DNA of 64,000 bases from positions 90,060,533-90,124,532 of the forward strand of contig NC_079504.1 of the NCBI RefSeq assembly GCF_030052815.1, read 5' to 3'. This DNA is from Hevea brasiliensis (taxonomy: Eukaryota; Streptophyta; Magnoliopsida; Malpighiales; Euphorbiaceae). The position numbers and the translations under genes were made by a program. This document shows positions 48,586 through 60,925 of this stretch, in pieces; positions within the stretch are counted from its first letter, which is position 1; each line of letters begins with the position of its first letter. The notes below the pieces were generated by a model. That model saw nothing but the letters and a program-made list of their open reading frames with translations, was not told where the DNA came from and made no database searches.

Positions 48586-50630
48586 TGAAAGAACGGAAGC
48601 ATGAAAAACACAAGTTTATACCATTGAATTCAAAAATTTTCACCTAGGATCACATGCATCATGCAAGATTTATTTTTATCTATTTGATTTCAATGATAAA
48701 AAACATATTAAAAATATTTTAATATGTTTTTGGATCTGTATTTGCCATTTAAGTTTTTAAAAATTAATCAGATTAATTTTACAACCCTAGATTAAATCAA
48801 GAACGATTACACTAATCTCTTGATGCACTGCAGCGTGTCTGCGCCTTTGAGATTTGTCTTCAGGACACCAAATGTTGTCCCTCTAGCTTTTCCACACCAA
48901 GAACACCTATGGCAGCCCTTGAACAGCTTCTAAAGCTTTTTCTATTAATTAGAAATTCAAGTTCTGCCTTTTAAGAGATTAAAGATGTAAACAGGACACT
49001 AAAAATAATTTCTAGTGTTCTTAATTCAAGAGATTGATGGCTAATCTCTTTGAATTGATGAGAGATGAAGAAGAATAGATGAAGAACCTCAAAATGGCGT
49101 GACAAAGGAGAGGAGTGGCTGCTGGTTGTTTTTCTTTTCATAACAACATTTATATAGCTAGGTTAACACATTAAACCCTTGCCACATGTCACACATTAAT
49201 CTTGATTTTAATCATCTTACATGATTAAAAAAACATTTGGCAAGCTTATGTGTAATCCCATGTGTCACCATCTCATAGTGCCACGTGTCACACTGTGAAA
49301 TGACCAAAATGCCCCTGTGTCTTAATTTTGAGTTCTTAACCCAAAATAATTATTTTTCTTCTTCTAATTTATATCAAATATAAATTAATTAATTAATCTC
49401 TATTAATTAATTTCTCATTAATTAAATTCATATTTAAACACTTTAAATATAAATTTAACTTATACTTTACATCCAATAATCTAGATTTGGTTTCAAGTCA
49501 TGCTAGGGACTTTGCAATTTAATTGCAAATCAAACCTATTTAATTAATCAATTAAACTCTTTAATTAATTAATTAAATCATATTTAAATAGGTGATAACT
49601 TGTGTATGTGTGTGACTTACTAGGCACATCACTAATTGGCAATGAGACATGATATTAACTCTTAATATCATCAGAACTCTTTCTTACCATAAATGATTTC
49701 TCTAAATCATTTTATGAACCTCATAGACCATGGTTAACACCTAGCATAGCATGCCATGGCCACCCAATTAGTAATAAGGTTTACCTTAAATGAACCTATA
49801 ATCATATGTTACCATGCACTAGAATCTCTCTGTTACAAAATCCCAACTCAAGCTGAAGTCATGGTTTATGTCAAACTCCATTTGCTATGAATATTATGTT
49901 CTCTTTTAATTCCAGTTCTTGATTAAAAAGATTTTCTCATCAGAAACTCTTTTCTAAATAAATCTATACGCCTGGCCAGAACTTAAAACATCAAGAACAA
50001 TTAAATGAACATAGGATTTTATCTCTATTTACTTAGAGGAACAGATTCCATCTTGATCAACACCTACCTCCATATATAACTAGTAGGAGCCAACAGATGC
50101 CCATATACCCATACACAGTACAAGTATGAAAGCAGTATCAAACTCAAACTGCTTATATACAAGATAACTGTGCTATCTCAGGTCTAAAGATTATATGCAC
50201 TGATATGATTTATGACAAAACATTGACAAGAGTAAACTCCATGTGCTTGGCATAAGTGTCACTGGTTCGGCCTACTTATCATTTATAAGTGCCTATCATG
50301 TTTGTCATATGGCATGAGACTCACCATTCCATCTTATTTATATCTCATATAAATAACTTGGTAACAAATATGAATACAATCTTTCTAGATAAGTCATGTC
50401 CTTATTATGAAGTATCCTCGATTGTGAACCTATTTATGATACTTTGTGCTAGAAATATTGTCACTCATATTCTTAACAACTTAAGAATAATATTTCTAAG
50501 AAAATATCAATGGACCTTTTCTATTACACATAAATATATTATGTAAATGGAAAAGTGAAAATGCCTTTTATTAATAAAAATATGTACAAGATACGTACTA
50601 AATGATATGCTCTAGGGCATACTACTAACA
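48586..50630 (-). repeat. 5' LTR of the copia element
   Basis: TGAAAG...CTAACA on the plus strand, 2045 bp. It lacks about 60 bp present in the 3' LTR. Its donor-like site is mutated (ATTAGT instead of GTTAGT, near 48811-48816). Confidence 0.92.
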
Positions 50631-50635
50631 ACAAC

Positions 50636-51480
50636 TCCACTTCAGCACAGCTTTCCATCCTCAGACGGATGGGCAATCAGAAAGAGTAATCAAGGTAAAC
50701 AATTGAAACCAATTGAACTAATACACATATTAAACTGAAATGATAATAATAACATGAAAAATATGTTAGGTCCTTGAGGATATGCTAAGGAGTTGTGTCA
50801 TTGAATTTGAGGAAAGTTGGGATAGATACCTCCCACTGGCAGAATTTGCATACAACAATAGCTACCAAGCTAGCATTCAAATGGCCCCATATGAAGCACT
50901 GTATAGGAGGAAATGTAGAACTCCAGTGTGCTATACTGAATTAGGAGAAGATAAACTGGTAGGGCCAGACCTAGTGAAACAGACTGAGAAGAAAGTAAAA
51001 CTAATCAAAGCCATTCTGAAGGTTGCCTCAGACAGACAGAAATCTTATGCTGACCTGAAGAGGAAAGAAATAAAATATGCGTTTGGCGACAAAGTGTTCC
51101 TTAAGGTGTCACCGTGGAATAAGGTACTAAGGTTTGGAAGAAAAGGTAAGTTAAGCCCTAGGTTCATTGGCCCAAATGAAGTCAATGAACGTGTGGGTCC
51201 AGTGGCCTACAGGCTAGTTTTACCACTAGAGTTGGACAAGATCCACAATGTGTTCCACGTATCTATGCTAAGAAAATACCGCTCAGATCCTTCACATGTC
51301 ATCTCCATGGAAGAAATTGAAGTACAATCGTATTTGACATATGAAAAAGAACCCATACGGATTCTGGCTCAGGAAGTGAAAGAGTTGAGGAATAAGCAGA
51401 TTCCACTAGTGAAAGTGCTTTGGAGGCACCACAACACCGAGGAGGCAACTTGGGAAAGTGAAGAGATGATGAACCAATAG
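50636..51480 (+). pseudogene. pol: Integrase C-part and chromodomain of the Tekay element
   Basis: After the copia insert the integrase resumes with HFSTAFHPQTDGQSERVIK (catalytic Glu in SER). A 75-bp intron-like segment (50695-50769) interrupts it, then VLEDMLRSCVIEFEESW, LAEFAYNNSYQASIQMAPYEALYRR, the GPF-type region (LSPRFIGPNEVNERVGPVAYRL) and a C-terminal chromodomain-like module (VKELRNKQIPLVKVLWRHH, EEATWESEE) ending in TAG at 51478-51480. Plant chromovirus chromodomains are thought to direct integration to heterochromatin. This last exon-like part is fully open. Confidence 0.92.
50695..50769 (+). other. Intron-like insert in the Tekay integrase
   Basis: GTAAAC at the left and TATGTTAG at the right bound 75 AT-rich bases with an in-frame TGA. 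Removing them joins ...RVIK to VLEDML..., the expected uninterrupted integrase text. A branch-site-like CTAAT lies near 50725. The size fits the short end of plant introns. It could also be a chance insertion. Confidence 0.65.
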
Positions 51481-51526
51481 TTCCCTTAACTTTTTGCATC
51501 AGGTAAATTTCAAGGACGAAATTTTT

Positions 51527-51542
51527 ATTAGAGGGGAAGAGT
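51527..51542 (+). other. Polypurine tract of the Tekay element
   Basis: TATTAGAGGGGAAGAGT directly before the 3' LTR. Confidence 0.85.
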
Positions 51543-54500
51543 TATAACAACCTCTCTGTAGTAACTCCGTACATTCTACTGTTCCGGTGACCAATATCTG
51601 TTTGGATAGCTAAAACATTTGGAAATATATCTAAAATAAAGTGAGGAACCATAATTAACTCAAATATTAATAATAAAAATTTAGGAAAAAATTTTAGAAA
51701 TAAAATACAACCAAGTTAAATGAGCCGGTGCTTTAGCGATTGGTAACCTAGTGGAAAGTTGCGGTACTCGCAACTAAGAGCCCTATACCCTGGGAAAAAT
51801 TAATAAAATAATTTTTGGGACTCCAGAAAAGAGTCAGTAAGGTTTTTATGGCATTAGAATGCTAAGAAAATGCTTAGAAAAATTTTTCAATTGGTACAGA
51901 CAATTTTGGTTTGTTAAGCCAAACGGAGGGCATTTTGGTCATTTCATCTTCAAAGATGATTTTTGGCAAACTTGTCCAGTTAATTAAATAATTATTATGA
52001 CATAAAATGTGAATAAATATTGCTAAAAATTAAATTGAAAATGAGTAGAAATAAAGGAAAAAGAAAAATGAAAGAAAACATAATATTTACATCATGCTCA
52101 AGTAAGCATGATGCAATTAAAATGCTTCTAATCAATCAAATTTCAAAAAATTATTAAAGACCACTTAAAAGAGGATTAAATGAGGGAAATAACTAAAAAG
52201 CAATCTGTTTCTTCTTCTCCACATCCCAACCAGCCGTCTCCCTCTCCTCCATAGCCATTTCCTCCATGAAAGCTCGCCAAAGCTCCACTCCACACTAAAC
52301 CTCGCCATAAAATCACTCAAGCCCTACACTAAACTTGATCCTCACACACAAAATCACTACTAGGCAGCCAATAGAGGAAGGAAAAAGGAAGTTGGGTTAG
52401 CTTGAAATTCAGCTCCAGCAAGGTTAGTGTCTAAACTTTTGCTATTTTTGATTAAATTCATGTTTAATGGCATGAAGTAAGTAGGAAATATAAGAAAACA
52501 AGATAAAAATGTGTGTGTTTGCACTATAAAAATTTTGGTAGCTAGGGTTGGTTAGGGTTTGGTGATTTTGCTTGATAGCAAAGTGGTGAGGAGTAGCCCT
52601 TGGTATTAAATGAGTCATTGAACATAGTTGTGTAAGTGAACTGCAAAGATTACGCATGTAAGAACATGAAAAATTAGACATTTGAATAGCATTAGGGTTT
52701 GCTCATGCAATGGTATGTTAACCTTATAATGGTCAATTAGTGACCATTTGAATGTGTGTGAGAAAGAATTGAAGTGAGTAAGGAGGTTGGAGTTGAAATG
52801 AGGTGTGCTGCCCTTGGTGACCTGCAGGACTGGTGTGAGTCCAGTAGGTTTGGACAGCTATAAATGGAGTTGTAGAGGTTCAATTGGTGCAAGGCCAATT
52901 GGACAAGAAACTAGATGCATAATGGCACAATTTTGGTGACGAAACCCTGCCCAGAAAACCAAACCAAGTTGACCAAAAAATTGCCCTAATCTGGGTGACT
53001 TGCATTCTACCTGGGCAAAATGACCAAATGAATAGTATTTATTCATTTGATCATGCCTCAGTGTACAAAGATCCAATTGACCTGAAATTTTACCAGCAGA
53101 AAGGTAAGACATACACCTACAACTTTCATGAAGAAACCAAAGGCAAATTTTGATCATAACATGTTCAAAAATTAACCTATAGTCAGTGCACAAAACACTA
53201 TAGATTTGGTTCTGTCCAGAAATTCTGAAAGTTTGCAATCTGGCCAGTTATGGTGTTTAGGCCATAACTTGAGCTACAAAACTCTAAATGGAGTGCTTCA
53301 AAAAAAAGAAATGTAAATAAACACAATAAGGAACAACTTTCATGAAGACAACTTTGCCAAATTCCTACTGTATAAATGATCAATGGAATAGTAAACATAA
53401 GGATAGAAATTTGGAAATTGTGAATAACTAACACTAAGCTTAGAAATGGTATTGGCAACCAATACCAACAACTTTAGAATGCAAAATGTGGTATGTTGGG
53501 AGTACTAGAACTAATGTACCTATTGTCTATGCAAAAGTCAACATTTTAGTTGACTAATAAAATGAATAGTAACACCTAAACTTAAATTTCAAGAATTGTA
53601 AAATTTAAAAGTATAACATGCCCTAGTACACCTAGCAAGATTGGTTTGGATAGGTTGGCATGCCAATAGGGTTCAGTTAGCAGTACTGCACATGGCATTA
53701 TGCCATTTTATGATTTTATGGCTTTTAGCCATTCTGACATTTTGTTGATACTTGGCCTTGTGCCTAATGTTATTGCAGCTTATTAGCTGTTCTATTGCAC
53801 ACTGGGAGATACATATGTGACCGATGGTGTGATGGCTCGAGGTACTTGATACCCAGCGCCAGTTTACCCGTTTATCCAGTATAGTCATCCAGTATAGGTT
53901 ACTTGGGCAACAAAAATGAAAGTGGATAAATTTAATGAAATAATGAATATAACAAGTACAAAACAAATAAGACTACAAATAATTATTGAAAAATTATCTG
54001 CATAAGACATCAGAACATTCACTGCATATTTATTTTCTGTTACTTCTTTTTATTCTATTATTGGCACCACTAAGCATTATTGCTTAGTGCGTTGCTTTTT
54101 TCCACGCATAAGTTCTGGAGAGACCGATAGAGAGCCCAGTAGACCACAGACTGGGTGAGACCATCTGCAGCTCTGTATAGTGTTCGTGTCACCTCACCGT
54201 CTTCAGTGCATTGGTAGGACATTAGGTTTCATTTTAGTATTTTGTAATTAACTTTTATTTTCTCATGTGTAATTGAGACTTATGTAATGTATTTTGGTAT
54301 TAATGTAAATAGTGAAAATTGTGTTTATGAATGAAAAATTAAATATTTATTTATGACTTGTATATGAATATCATATGAAATAAATGAATGAGAAATGGAA
54401 ATGTTGTTGAAAAATATTGAGATTTTGTTGATGAAATGGAGTTTGGGAATGATTGAAAACATATTGGAAGTGTTTCTCACAGGTTCCGAAGAACTATTTT

Positions 54501-54733
54501 CTCCATTTTTAGCCGGTACTCTGTTGGATTTTCTATAAAATTTGCGGAACCCTAAATAAATTTATTATTTCAATAAATGACTAAAATGAATTATATTTCA
54601 CAAATTGTACTTCATAACTATAAAAAAAAATAAATTAGGAAGAATAAAAATGATTAAATTAAAATAGGGTATTCCGGTACACTATGTGACATATCTTGCT
54701 CGGCTACACTGTAGACGGGTAAGTGGTGTCACA
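51543..54733 (+). repeat. 3' LTR of the Tekay element
   Basis: Starts TATAAC (TG changed to TA) and ends GTGTCACA, followed by TSD GTTCT. Donor-like GTTAGT at 52423-52428. Confidence 0.92.
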
Positions 54734-54738
54734 GTTCT

Positions 54739-55140
54739 TACCCGAGCTCTCAGCTTAAATTTTCACAAGATATATTAAGAGATTGGATGAGATTTCTTAC
54801 TCGAGTTCTCAGCTTAAATTTTCATAAGATCGGGGGAGAGTTCTTACCCGAGTTCTCAGCTTAAATTTTCACAAGATATATTAAGAGATCGGGTGAGATT
54901 TCTTACCGGAGTTCTCAGCTTAAATTTTCATAATATATATTAAGAGATCGAGGGAGAGTTCTTAACCGGATTCTCTTAGCTTAAGTTCTAGTAAAACAAG
55001 GGATCGAGAGAGAGGTCTTACCCGAGTTCTCAGCTCAAATTTTAACAAAATAAATTAAGAGAACGGAAGAGAGTCCTTTCCTGCATTCTCCTGGTCAAAA
55101 TCCCAATGGAACATTTTAGATCGGGAGAGAGTCCTTTCCC
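54739..55140 (+). repeat. 59-bp tandem array in the Tat LTR, right half
   Basis: About seven units (one shortened to about 47 bp) of TTCTTACCCGAGTTCTCAGC, TTAAATTTTCACAAGATATA, TTAAGAGATCGGGGGAGAG type. Divergence rises to the right, where units fade near 55140. Confidence 0.9.
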
Positions 55141-55700
55141 TTCTAACCCCAATGCTTTAATTAAAACTCATCAAATCCTAAACAACGGGTCTGCAGGAGA
55201 GTTCTTCCAAAGTACCCTGAATATTATGTTGAGGCCCGATGAGGGGCCCTCCTTAAGGCACTCATATTTATAAGCTAAAATTCCTCCCGAAAATATCACA
55301 ATTTCAGTACTCGTATTAATCCTCAAAACACCCATTCATTGAAGGGTCATCTCATATACTCGTGTTCTTGGGCAACCCGAAATAGTGAGATATTAAACAT
55401 TCCTTTTATCCATTACAAAGGATTAACATCATCATTCTAACCCCTAAATTATCAATCTCAATTTATAAAAAGAAAATACAACGTTAAATTTGCTCACCCT
55501 CATCGAGGGACGAGGTGGGGTGCCTAACACCTTCCTCACCCATATATGGTCCCTGAACCTAGAATCTCTGTTTTTGAAGTGGTCTTTAATTTGTTCTTAC
55601 AAGTGGTTTTCTTTTATTTCTCTCAAAATTAAAGTGGCAACTCCTTACTTTTTCCACTTCGGTGAGAATCGTCCGGCGACCGCAAAGTCCTTGTGATAGC
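55141..55700 (+). repeat. Tat 5' LTR, U5 end
   Basis: Sequence between the array and the primer site, with the LTR end near GTGATA (55693-55698). It contains CATCGAGGGACGAGGTGGGG (55501-55520) and GGTGAGAATCGTCCGGCGAC (about 55662), blocks characteristic of Ogre/Tat LTR ends as I know them. A 68-codon open stretch at 55490-55696 is not considered a gene. Confidence 0.55.
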
Positions 55701-55701
55701 T

Positions 55702-55720
55702 TAGCGACTTCACTGGGGAT
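55702..55720 (+). other. Primer binding site of the Tat element
   Basis: TAGCGACTTCACTGGGGAT resembles the GGCGACTC..CTGGGGA primer sites of Ogre/Tat elements (tRNA-Arg class as I recall). Confidence 0.6.
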
Positions 55721-56308
55721 GTATACCAAAATAACCCTGGTTTAAGAAGTCCAAAAAAGCAAATTTAATTCTGTGTTCTTATGAGTCGCTAATTATGGGG
55801 GTTAACTTATAGAATCAAATATTTAAATATTTGTTTATTATTCTCTCTAACCATTTTGTTTGTTTTGATTGTTTTATTTATTACAGTAATCTTCACCTAA
55901 ATTTCCCTTGAATAAGGAAGAGGTAAATATGTCCCTTCACACACATATCACCTACACAACATCCTCACACACTTTAGCCCTATACCCAAGCTCTCTTACC
56001 CTGTAGGAAGTGGAGGGGGGGGGGGGGGGGCGGGTTATATAGTGGTACCTGTGGGTTTTTACCCTGTTAGTATCCGTGAAGACTTCTGTTCAGATTGGAA
56101 CTTGTTTCACTTATCATGATAACCGTGGATTTTTTTTCCTGTAATTATCATAATGGTGAAATTGGGCTCTACTGTTTACAGTAGGGACAATTTGGGGACC
56201 TGTGGCTTCAGAAAATTAGACCTTGAGCTAAACCGTCACATTAGTCAGAGCCTATGATAAGCCATCCATGAAGGTAGGACCATTCAATTAGTTAGTACCT
56301 ACCCAGTG
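55721..56308 (+). other. Tat 5' leader, first part, with G16 homopolymer
   Basis: Non-coding. A run of 16 G at 56015-56030 followed by CGGG stands out in AT-rich DNA. The leader resumes after the inserted solo LTR. Confidence 0.6.
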
Positions 56309-56313
56309 TCACG

Positions 56314-58418
56314 TGTTAGTAGTATGCCCTAGAGCATATCATTTAGTATGTATCTTGTACATGTTTTATTAATAAAAGGCATTTTCACTTTTCTTTTTAT
56401 ATAATATATTTATGTGTAATAGAAAAGGTCCATTGATATTTTGTTAGAAATTCTATTATTAAGTTATTAAGAATACGAGTGACAGTATTTCTAGCACAAA
56501 GTATCATAAATTGGTTCACAATTGAGGATACTTCACATAGGACATCACTTATCCAGAAAGATTGTATTCATGTTTATTCGCAATGTATTTATATGAGATA
56601 TAAATAAGATGGAATGGTGAGTCTCATGTCATATAACAAACATGATTGGCATTTATGCATGATAAGTAGGCCGAACTAATGACATTTATGACAAGCACAT
56701 GGAGTTTACTCTTGTCAATGTATTGTCATAAATCATATAAGTGCATATAATCTTTAGACCTGAAATAGCACAGTTATCTTGTATATAGGTGGTTTGAGTT
56801 TGATACTGCTTTCATACTTGTACTGTGTATGGGTATATGGGCATGTGTTGGCTCGTACTAGATATATATGGAGGTAGGTGTTGATCAAGATGGAATCTGT
56901 TACCCTAAGTAAATAGTGATAAAGTCCTATGTTTATTTAATTATTCTTAATGTTTCAAGTTCCTGGCCAGGACAGATAGATTTAATCAGAAAAGAGTTTC
57001 TGATGAGAAAATCTTTTTAATTAAGAACTGGAATTAAAAGAGAACATAATATTCACAGCAAATGGGGTTTAACATAAACCATGACTCCAGCTCGAATTGG
57101 GATTTTGTAACAGAGAGATTCCAATGCATGGTAACATATGATTATAGGTTCATTTAAGGTAAACCTTCTTACTAATTGGATGGCTATGGCATGCTATGCT
57201 AGGTGTTAACCATAGTCTATGAGGGGCCTAAAATGATTTAGAGAAATAATTTATGGTAAGAAAGAGTTATGATGATATTAAGAGTTAATATCATATCTCA
57301 TTGCCAATTAGTGATGAGCCTAGTGAGTCACACACACACACAAGTAATCACCAAGTTAAATGTGATTTAATTAATTAATTAAAGAGTTTAATTGATTAGT
57401 TAAATAGGTTTGGTTTGTAATTAGATTACAAAGTCCCTAGCATGGCTTGAAACTAAATCTAGGTTATTGGATGTATAGTATAAGTTAAATTTATATTTAA
57501 AGTGTTTAAATATGAATTTAATTATGAGAAATTAATTAATAGAGATTAATTAATTAATTTATATTTGATATAAATTGATTAGAAGAAGAGAAATAATTAT
57601 TTTGGATTGAGAACTCAAAATTAAGACACAAGGGTAATTTGGTCATTTCACAGGGTGACATGTGGCACCATGAGATGGTGACACATGGCACTACACATAA
57701 GCTTGCCATTTGTCTGTAATCATGTAAGATGATCAAAGTTACGATTAAATGTAGGTTTGACACTTGGCACAATGTGATTGGGTCAATTAAACTAAGAGCC
57801 AATCAGAAGATGACATGCGGCAAGGGTTTTAAGTGATGACCTACCTATATAAGGGAAAGGATGAAAGAACAAAAGAATAATATTTCTTTCATTGTGTGTC
57901 GCCACCCATTGAGCACCTCTCCTCTCGTCTTCTTCATCTCTCATTAATTCAAAGAGAATTGCCAACATTCTCTTGAATTAAAATTGCTAGAAATCGTTTC
58001 TAGTGTCATATATACATCTGTAATCTCTCTAAAAGGCAAAACCTCAATTTCTAATTGATTGGAAAGGGTTGAAAAGATGTTTAAGGGGCTGCCATTGGTG
58101 ATCTTGGTGTGGACAAGCTAGAGGGACAACATTTGATGTCCTAGGTGCTTCCCAAAGGTACCAAACACAACTACAGTGCATCAAAAGGTTGTGCACTTGT
58201 TCTTGATTTAATATAGGATTCTAATGAATTAGTTTGTTAATTCTAAAATCTTAAATGAAAAATGTAGATCTAAAAACATATTAAAAGTGTTTTAATATAC
58301 TATTGAAAATTGAAATCAAATAGGTAAATAATGAATCTTGCATGATGCATGGGACCCTAGAAGAAAAATTTTGAATTCAATGATCTAAACTAATATTTTT
58401 CATGCTTCCGCTCCTTCA
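56314..58418 (+). repeat. Solo LTR of the Angela-like copia family
   Basis: TGTTAGTAGTATGCCC to CTCCTTCA, 2105 bp, the reverse complement of the copia LTRs at 40722 and 48586. Perfect TSD TCACG (56309-56313 and 58419-58423). TATA box TATATAA at 57846-57852. The donor-like site seen in the sister LTR has degraded (AAAGGTTGTGC, about 58185). Confidence 0.95.
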
Positions 58419-58680
58419 TCACGGTCACCCTATTTTAGGACAAAAGGGACATACTTGCTTTTACCATACTCTGATTATATCTTTAAGTTTTTCTTAAATA
58501 ATATGAGGGTAATTTTGAATAATACTGCCAGGATGAATCTAAACACCTTTCTACTTCGATAGGTGTATAGATATGGTTGTGCAAGTAGTATATTTCAAAA
58601 TTACCTGAATTTATGCTGCTACCTTTTTCCTTTATAGGTATTAAAAATTGGTGTTTTCCAAGGGTAGGGAAAACTTTAAA
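58419..58680 (+). other. Tat leader, second part, with splice-acceptor-like site
   Basis: Non-coding. CCTTTTTCCTTTATAG ends at 58637, a strong polypyrimidine-AG acceptor-like site 11 bases before an in-frame ATG (58648) and 44 before the preferred ATG (58681). Confidence 0.55.
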
Positions 58681-60557
58681 ATGGCATCTTCGAGTCAGTC
58701 AGCCGAAAAGGTTTTAAAACAGAAACAGGGTGCTCAACAAAGATTCAAATCGGTCCATGGCTCTGAATCCCTACAGACTGGTGAGATAGAAGCAGAAGCC
58801 TATTCATTGCCTCCATTAGATCTTAGTAAAATTGAGATCAGAACAACTGGTTTTGATGACTTATTGAATCGCTAGAAATCATTGCCCAATCACTCCCAGG
58901 CACAGTTCGAGGAAAAATATGGGAAGATTGCCTCCGTGATATGGGTCAAAGCACAGGCTCCGACAATAAAGGCCATGTTGTCTACTTGGAATCCCAGTTA
59001 TAGAGTATTTTCTTTCAATGATGTCAACATGACGCCTATGGTAGAAGAATATCAGACGTTGCTAAAAATCCCTTGTGTAGCTCAGAATTGTATTTATCTC
59101 CACCTTGATCACAGATAAACATGGAAACGATTTGCGCACATAATAGGAGTCCCAGCAGAGGAAGCTAGAATAAAAGAAACCATTAAGGGAAACTCGCGTG
59201 GGTGGCTTGGATCTACATTAAGAAGTAATTGGACCAGCACAATCAGAGTGAGAAATGGGATAAGGCTTTGTCAGTTTTAGCTCTGGGGATTTATGGACTG
59301 GTTTTATTCCCCGAACCTCTGAGAATTGTCACCCATAATGTCACTGAATTATTTTGGGTGGTGGAGAAACAGAATGTCAATCCAATACCTGCTATTCTTA
59401 CTAAGAATTTCTTGACCTTGACGTATTGCCATCATCAGGGTAAGGGAATCATTAAGTGCTGCGTCCCACTGCTATATCTTTGGATCCTCAGTCATATCTG
59501 TCCACTAGAAACTAAGGGTCTAACATGGTACTCTGACCAACTCATTATTGAAAAGATGGTGAAGCTAGTGATTAGTCGAAGGGATGAACGACAATGGCAA
59601 GAGCAGATTCTGAATTATAGTAGTCACAATTACTGTTGGAGGAAGTTGTGAACTACGGGCTAACCCATCTTGATTAGCACGAGAGGTCATCACAATTTTG
59701 TACCGTTGATAGGGCTAACCAAATGCATAAGCTACATCCCAGCTATGATAATGAGGCAATTTGGCTCGACTGAATTTGTTCCTAATACTGAAGGATTCTG
59801 TCAAACTCATTTCTATCATGAACCATGCAGAGAAGATGAATTGAAGGCTTTGCACAAATCTTTGGAAGAGGTGACCTTGATGGAATGGTCACCTAAAGGG
59901 CCAAGTACAACTGAGGAATATTCCTTATGGAGAAAAGGGAGAGACAAGGAATATCAAATCTCTAAATTAGTAGGGTCCGGGGAAAGTATATCTCGCCAAG
60001 AAGTTTGTTTGGAAAGAGGTGATATCGAATCAAGTAGCCCTCTTCGAAATTTGACTACTGAGAACCAACAATTGAAAGAGCGCATAAAAAGATTAAAAAG
60101 TCAAGAGCAAGCATTGGAAAGGGAAGCAAAGAGACTTAGACAAGAGATGACTACTGCAGAAACGGAATATTACAGGCAAAAAACTCAGTGGGAGAAAGAG
60201 AAGGCTTCGCTCCAAAACAGAGTAAAGGAGAAGGAGATGCAAAACAACAAATTATGAGAAAAACTGGAATATCATGAGATATTGGTGGAAGAATACCTAT
60301 AAGAAAACAAGAGGAGGAAGCATGAGCTTAAAGATCAGACACAATTAATTAATGATATTTCAAAGAAGTGTGCCAAAGAAAGAAAGGAAAAGGACAGACA
60401 AGCCACCCTTTACCAAGAATTACGAGGGAATGTCGACCGGTTAGAAAAGATGATAGCACAAGGGAAACAAGAATTACTACCTAAATTTGAATATGCTTTG
60501 AAGACATTCAACCCTGTGAGACAAGAAACAAGATTGTATGAGTATCTCAAAAAGTGA
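58681..60557 (+). pseudogene. Tat/Ogre ORF1, DUF7745-like domain plus coiled coil
   Basis: Starts MASSSQSAEKVLKQKQG; an ATG 33 bases upstream is in frame but looks like leader. The DUF7745-like region contains DDLLNR, FEEKYGKIASVIWVKA, WNPSYRVFSFNDVNMTPMVE, EYQTLLKIPC, HIIGVPAEEARIKE, ALSVLALGIYGLVLFP and HNFVPLIGLTKCISYIPAM. It is followed by a long heptad-rich coiled coil (about 60040-60470). Stops lie at 58873, 59116, 59649, near 59661, 60255 and near 60300. A frameshift lies at about 59200-59230. True end TGA at 60555-60557. ORFs of this type precede gag in Ogre/Tat elements and their role is unknown. Confidence 0.8.
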
Positions 60558-60925
60558 CATTGTATTTTAATGAGCCTTCCTAAGCCTAAGTAATAGCATA
60601 ATACTATGTGTGCTTCACAACTAATAAAACTATGTGTTGGGACCTCGAAATTTATGAATGAATAGTGTAACTCCTGTGGGATTTATCCTTGTTAGAGTTG
60701 TGTGAAAGGACATATGAGCTATATGAACATGTGTCATAACCACGCATACGCCCCGTCATTCACGGTTTGACTATCGAATGATGCCATTATAAAGGATAAT
60801 GCAGTCTACTCTCGGTAAACACTATTTCTGGCAATTGTTTGTCATAGTATCCTTTGACTAGCTAAAACTTTAGCCTTAGTAAGTTTTTTTTTTAGAAACA
60901 AAACTAATAACACAACTTTCTATAG
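60558..60925 (+). other. Spacer between Tat ORF1 and gag
   Basis: About 370 non-coding bases ending in an acceptor-like ACAACTTTCTATAG (60925). I see no convincing donor. A T9 run lies near 60885. Confidence 0.45.

Larger units (their letters stand above)
40722..50630 (-). mobile_element. Angela/BARE-like Ty1/copia element
   Basis: Minus-strand element of 9909 bp in the Tekay integrase, TSD ACAAC. LTRs are 40722-42805 (3') and 48586-50630 (5'). The order on the minus strand is 5' LTR, PBS, a long leader with a palindromic array, gag, protease remnant, integrase, RT, RNase H, PPT, 3' LTR. RT and RNase H text (GNDTAML, KDLGEATYILGIRIYKDR, GLSQSLYLEKVLKRFNM) is typical of the Angela/BARE lineage. 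A solo LTR of the same family lies at 56314-58418. Confidence 0.92.
33602..54733 (+). mobile_element. Tekay-clade chromovirus with a nested copia element
   Basis: LTRs of 3189 and 3191 bp (33602-36790 and 51543-54733) and a perfect TSD GTTCT (33597-33601 and 54734-54738). It has a tRNA-iMet primer site, gag, pol with protease, RT, RNase H and integrase in the gypsy order, a C-terminal chromodomain-like module and a purine tract. Without the 9.9-kb copia insert it is about 11.2 kb. Frameshifts and stops in every domain make it dead. The lineage call rests on the chromodomain region and gag style. Confidence 0.9.
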
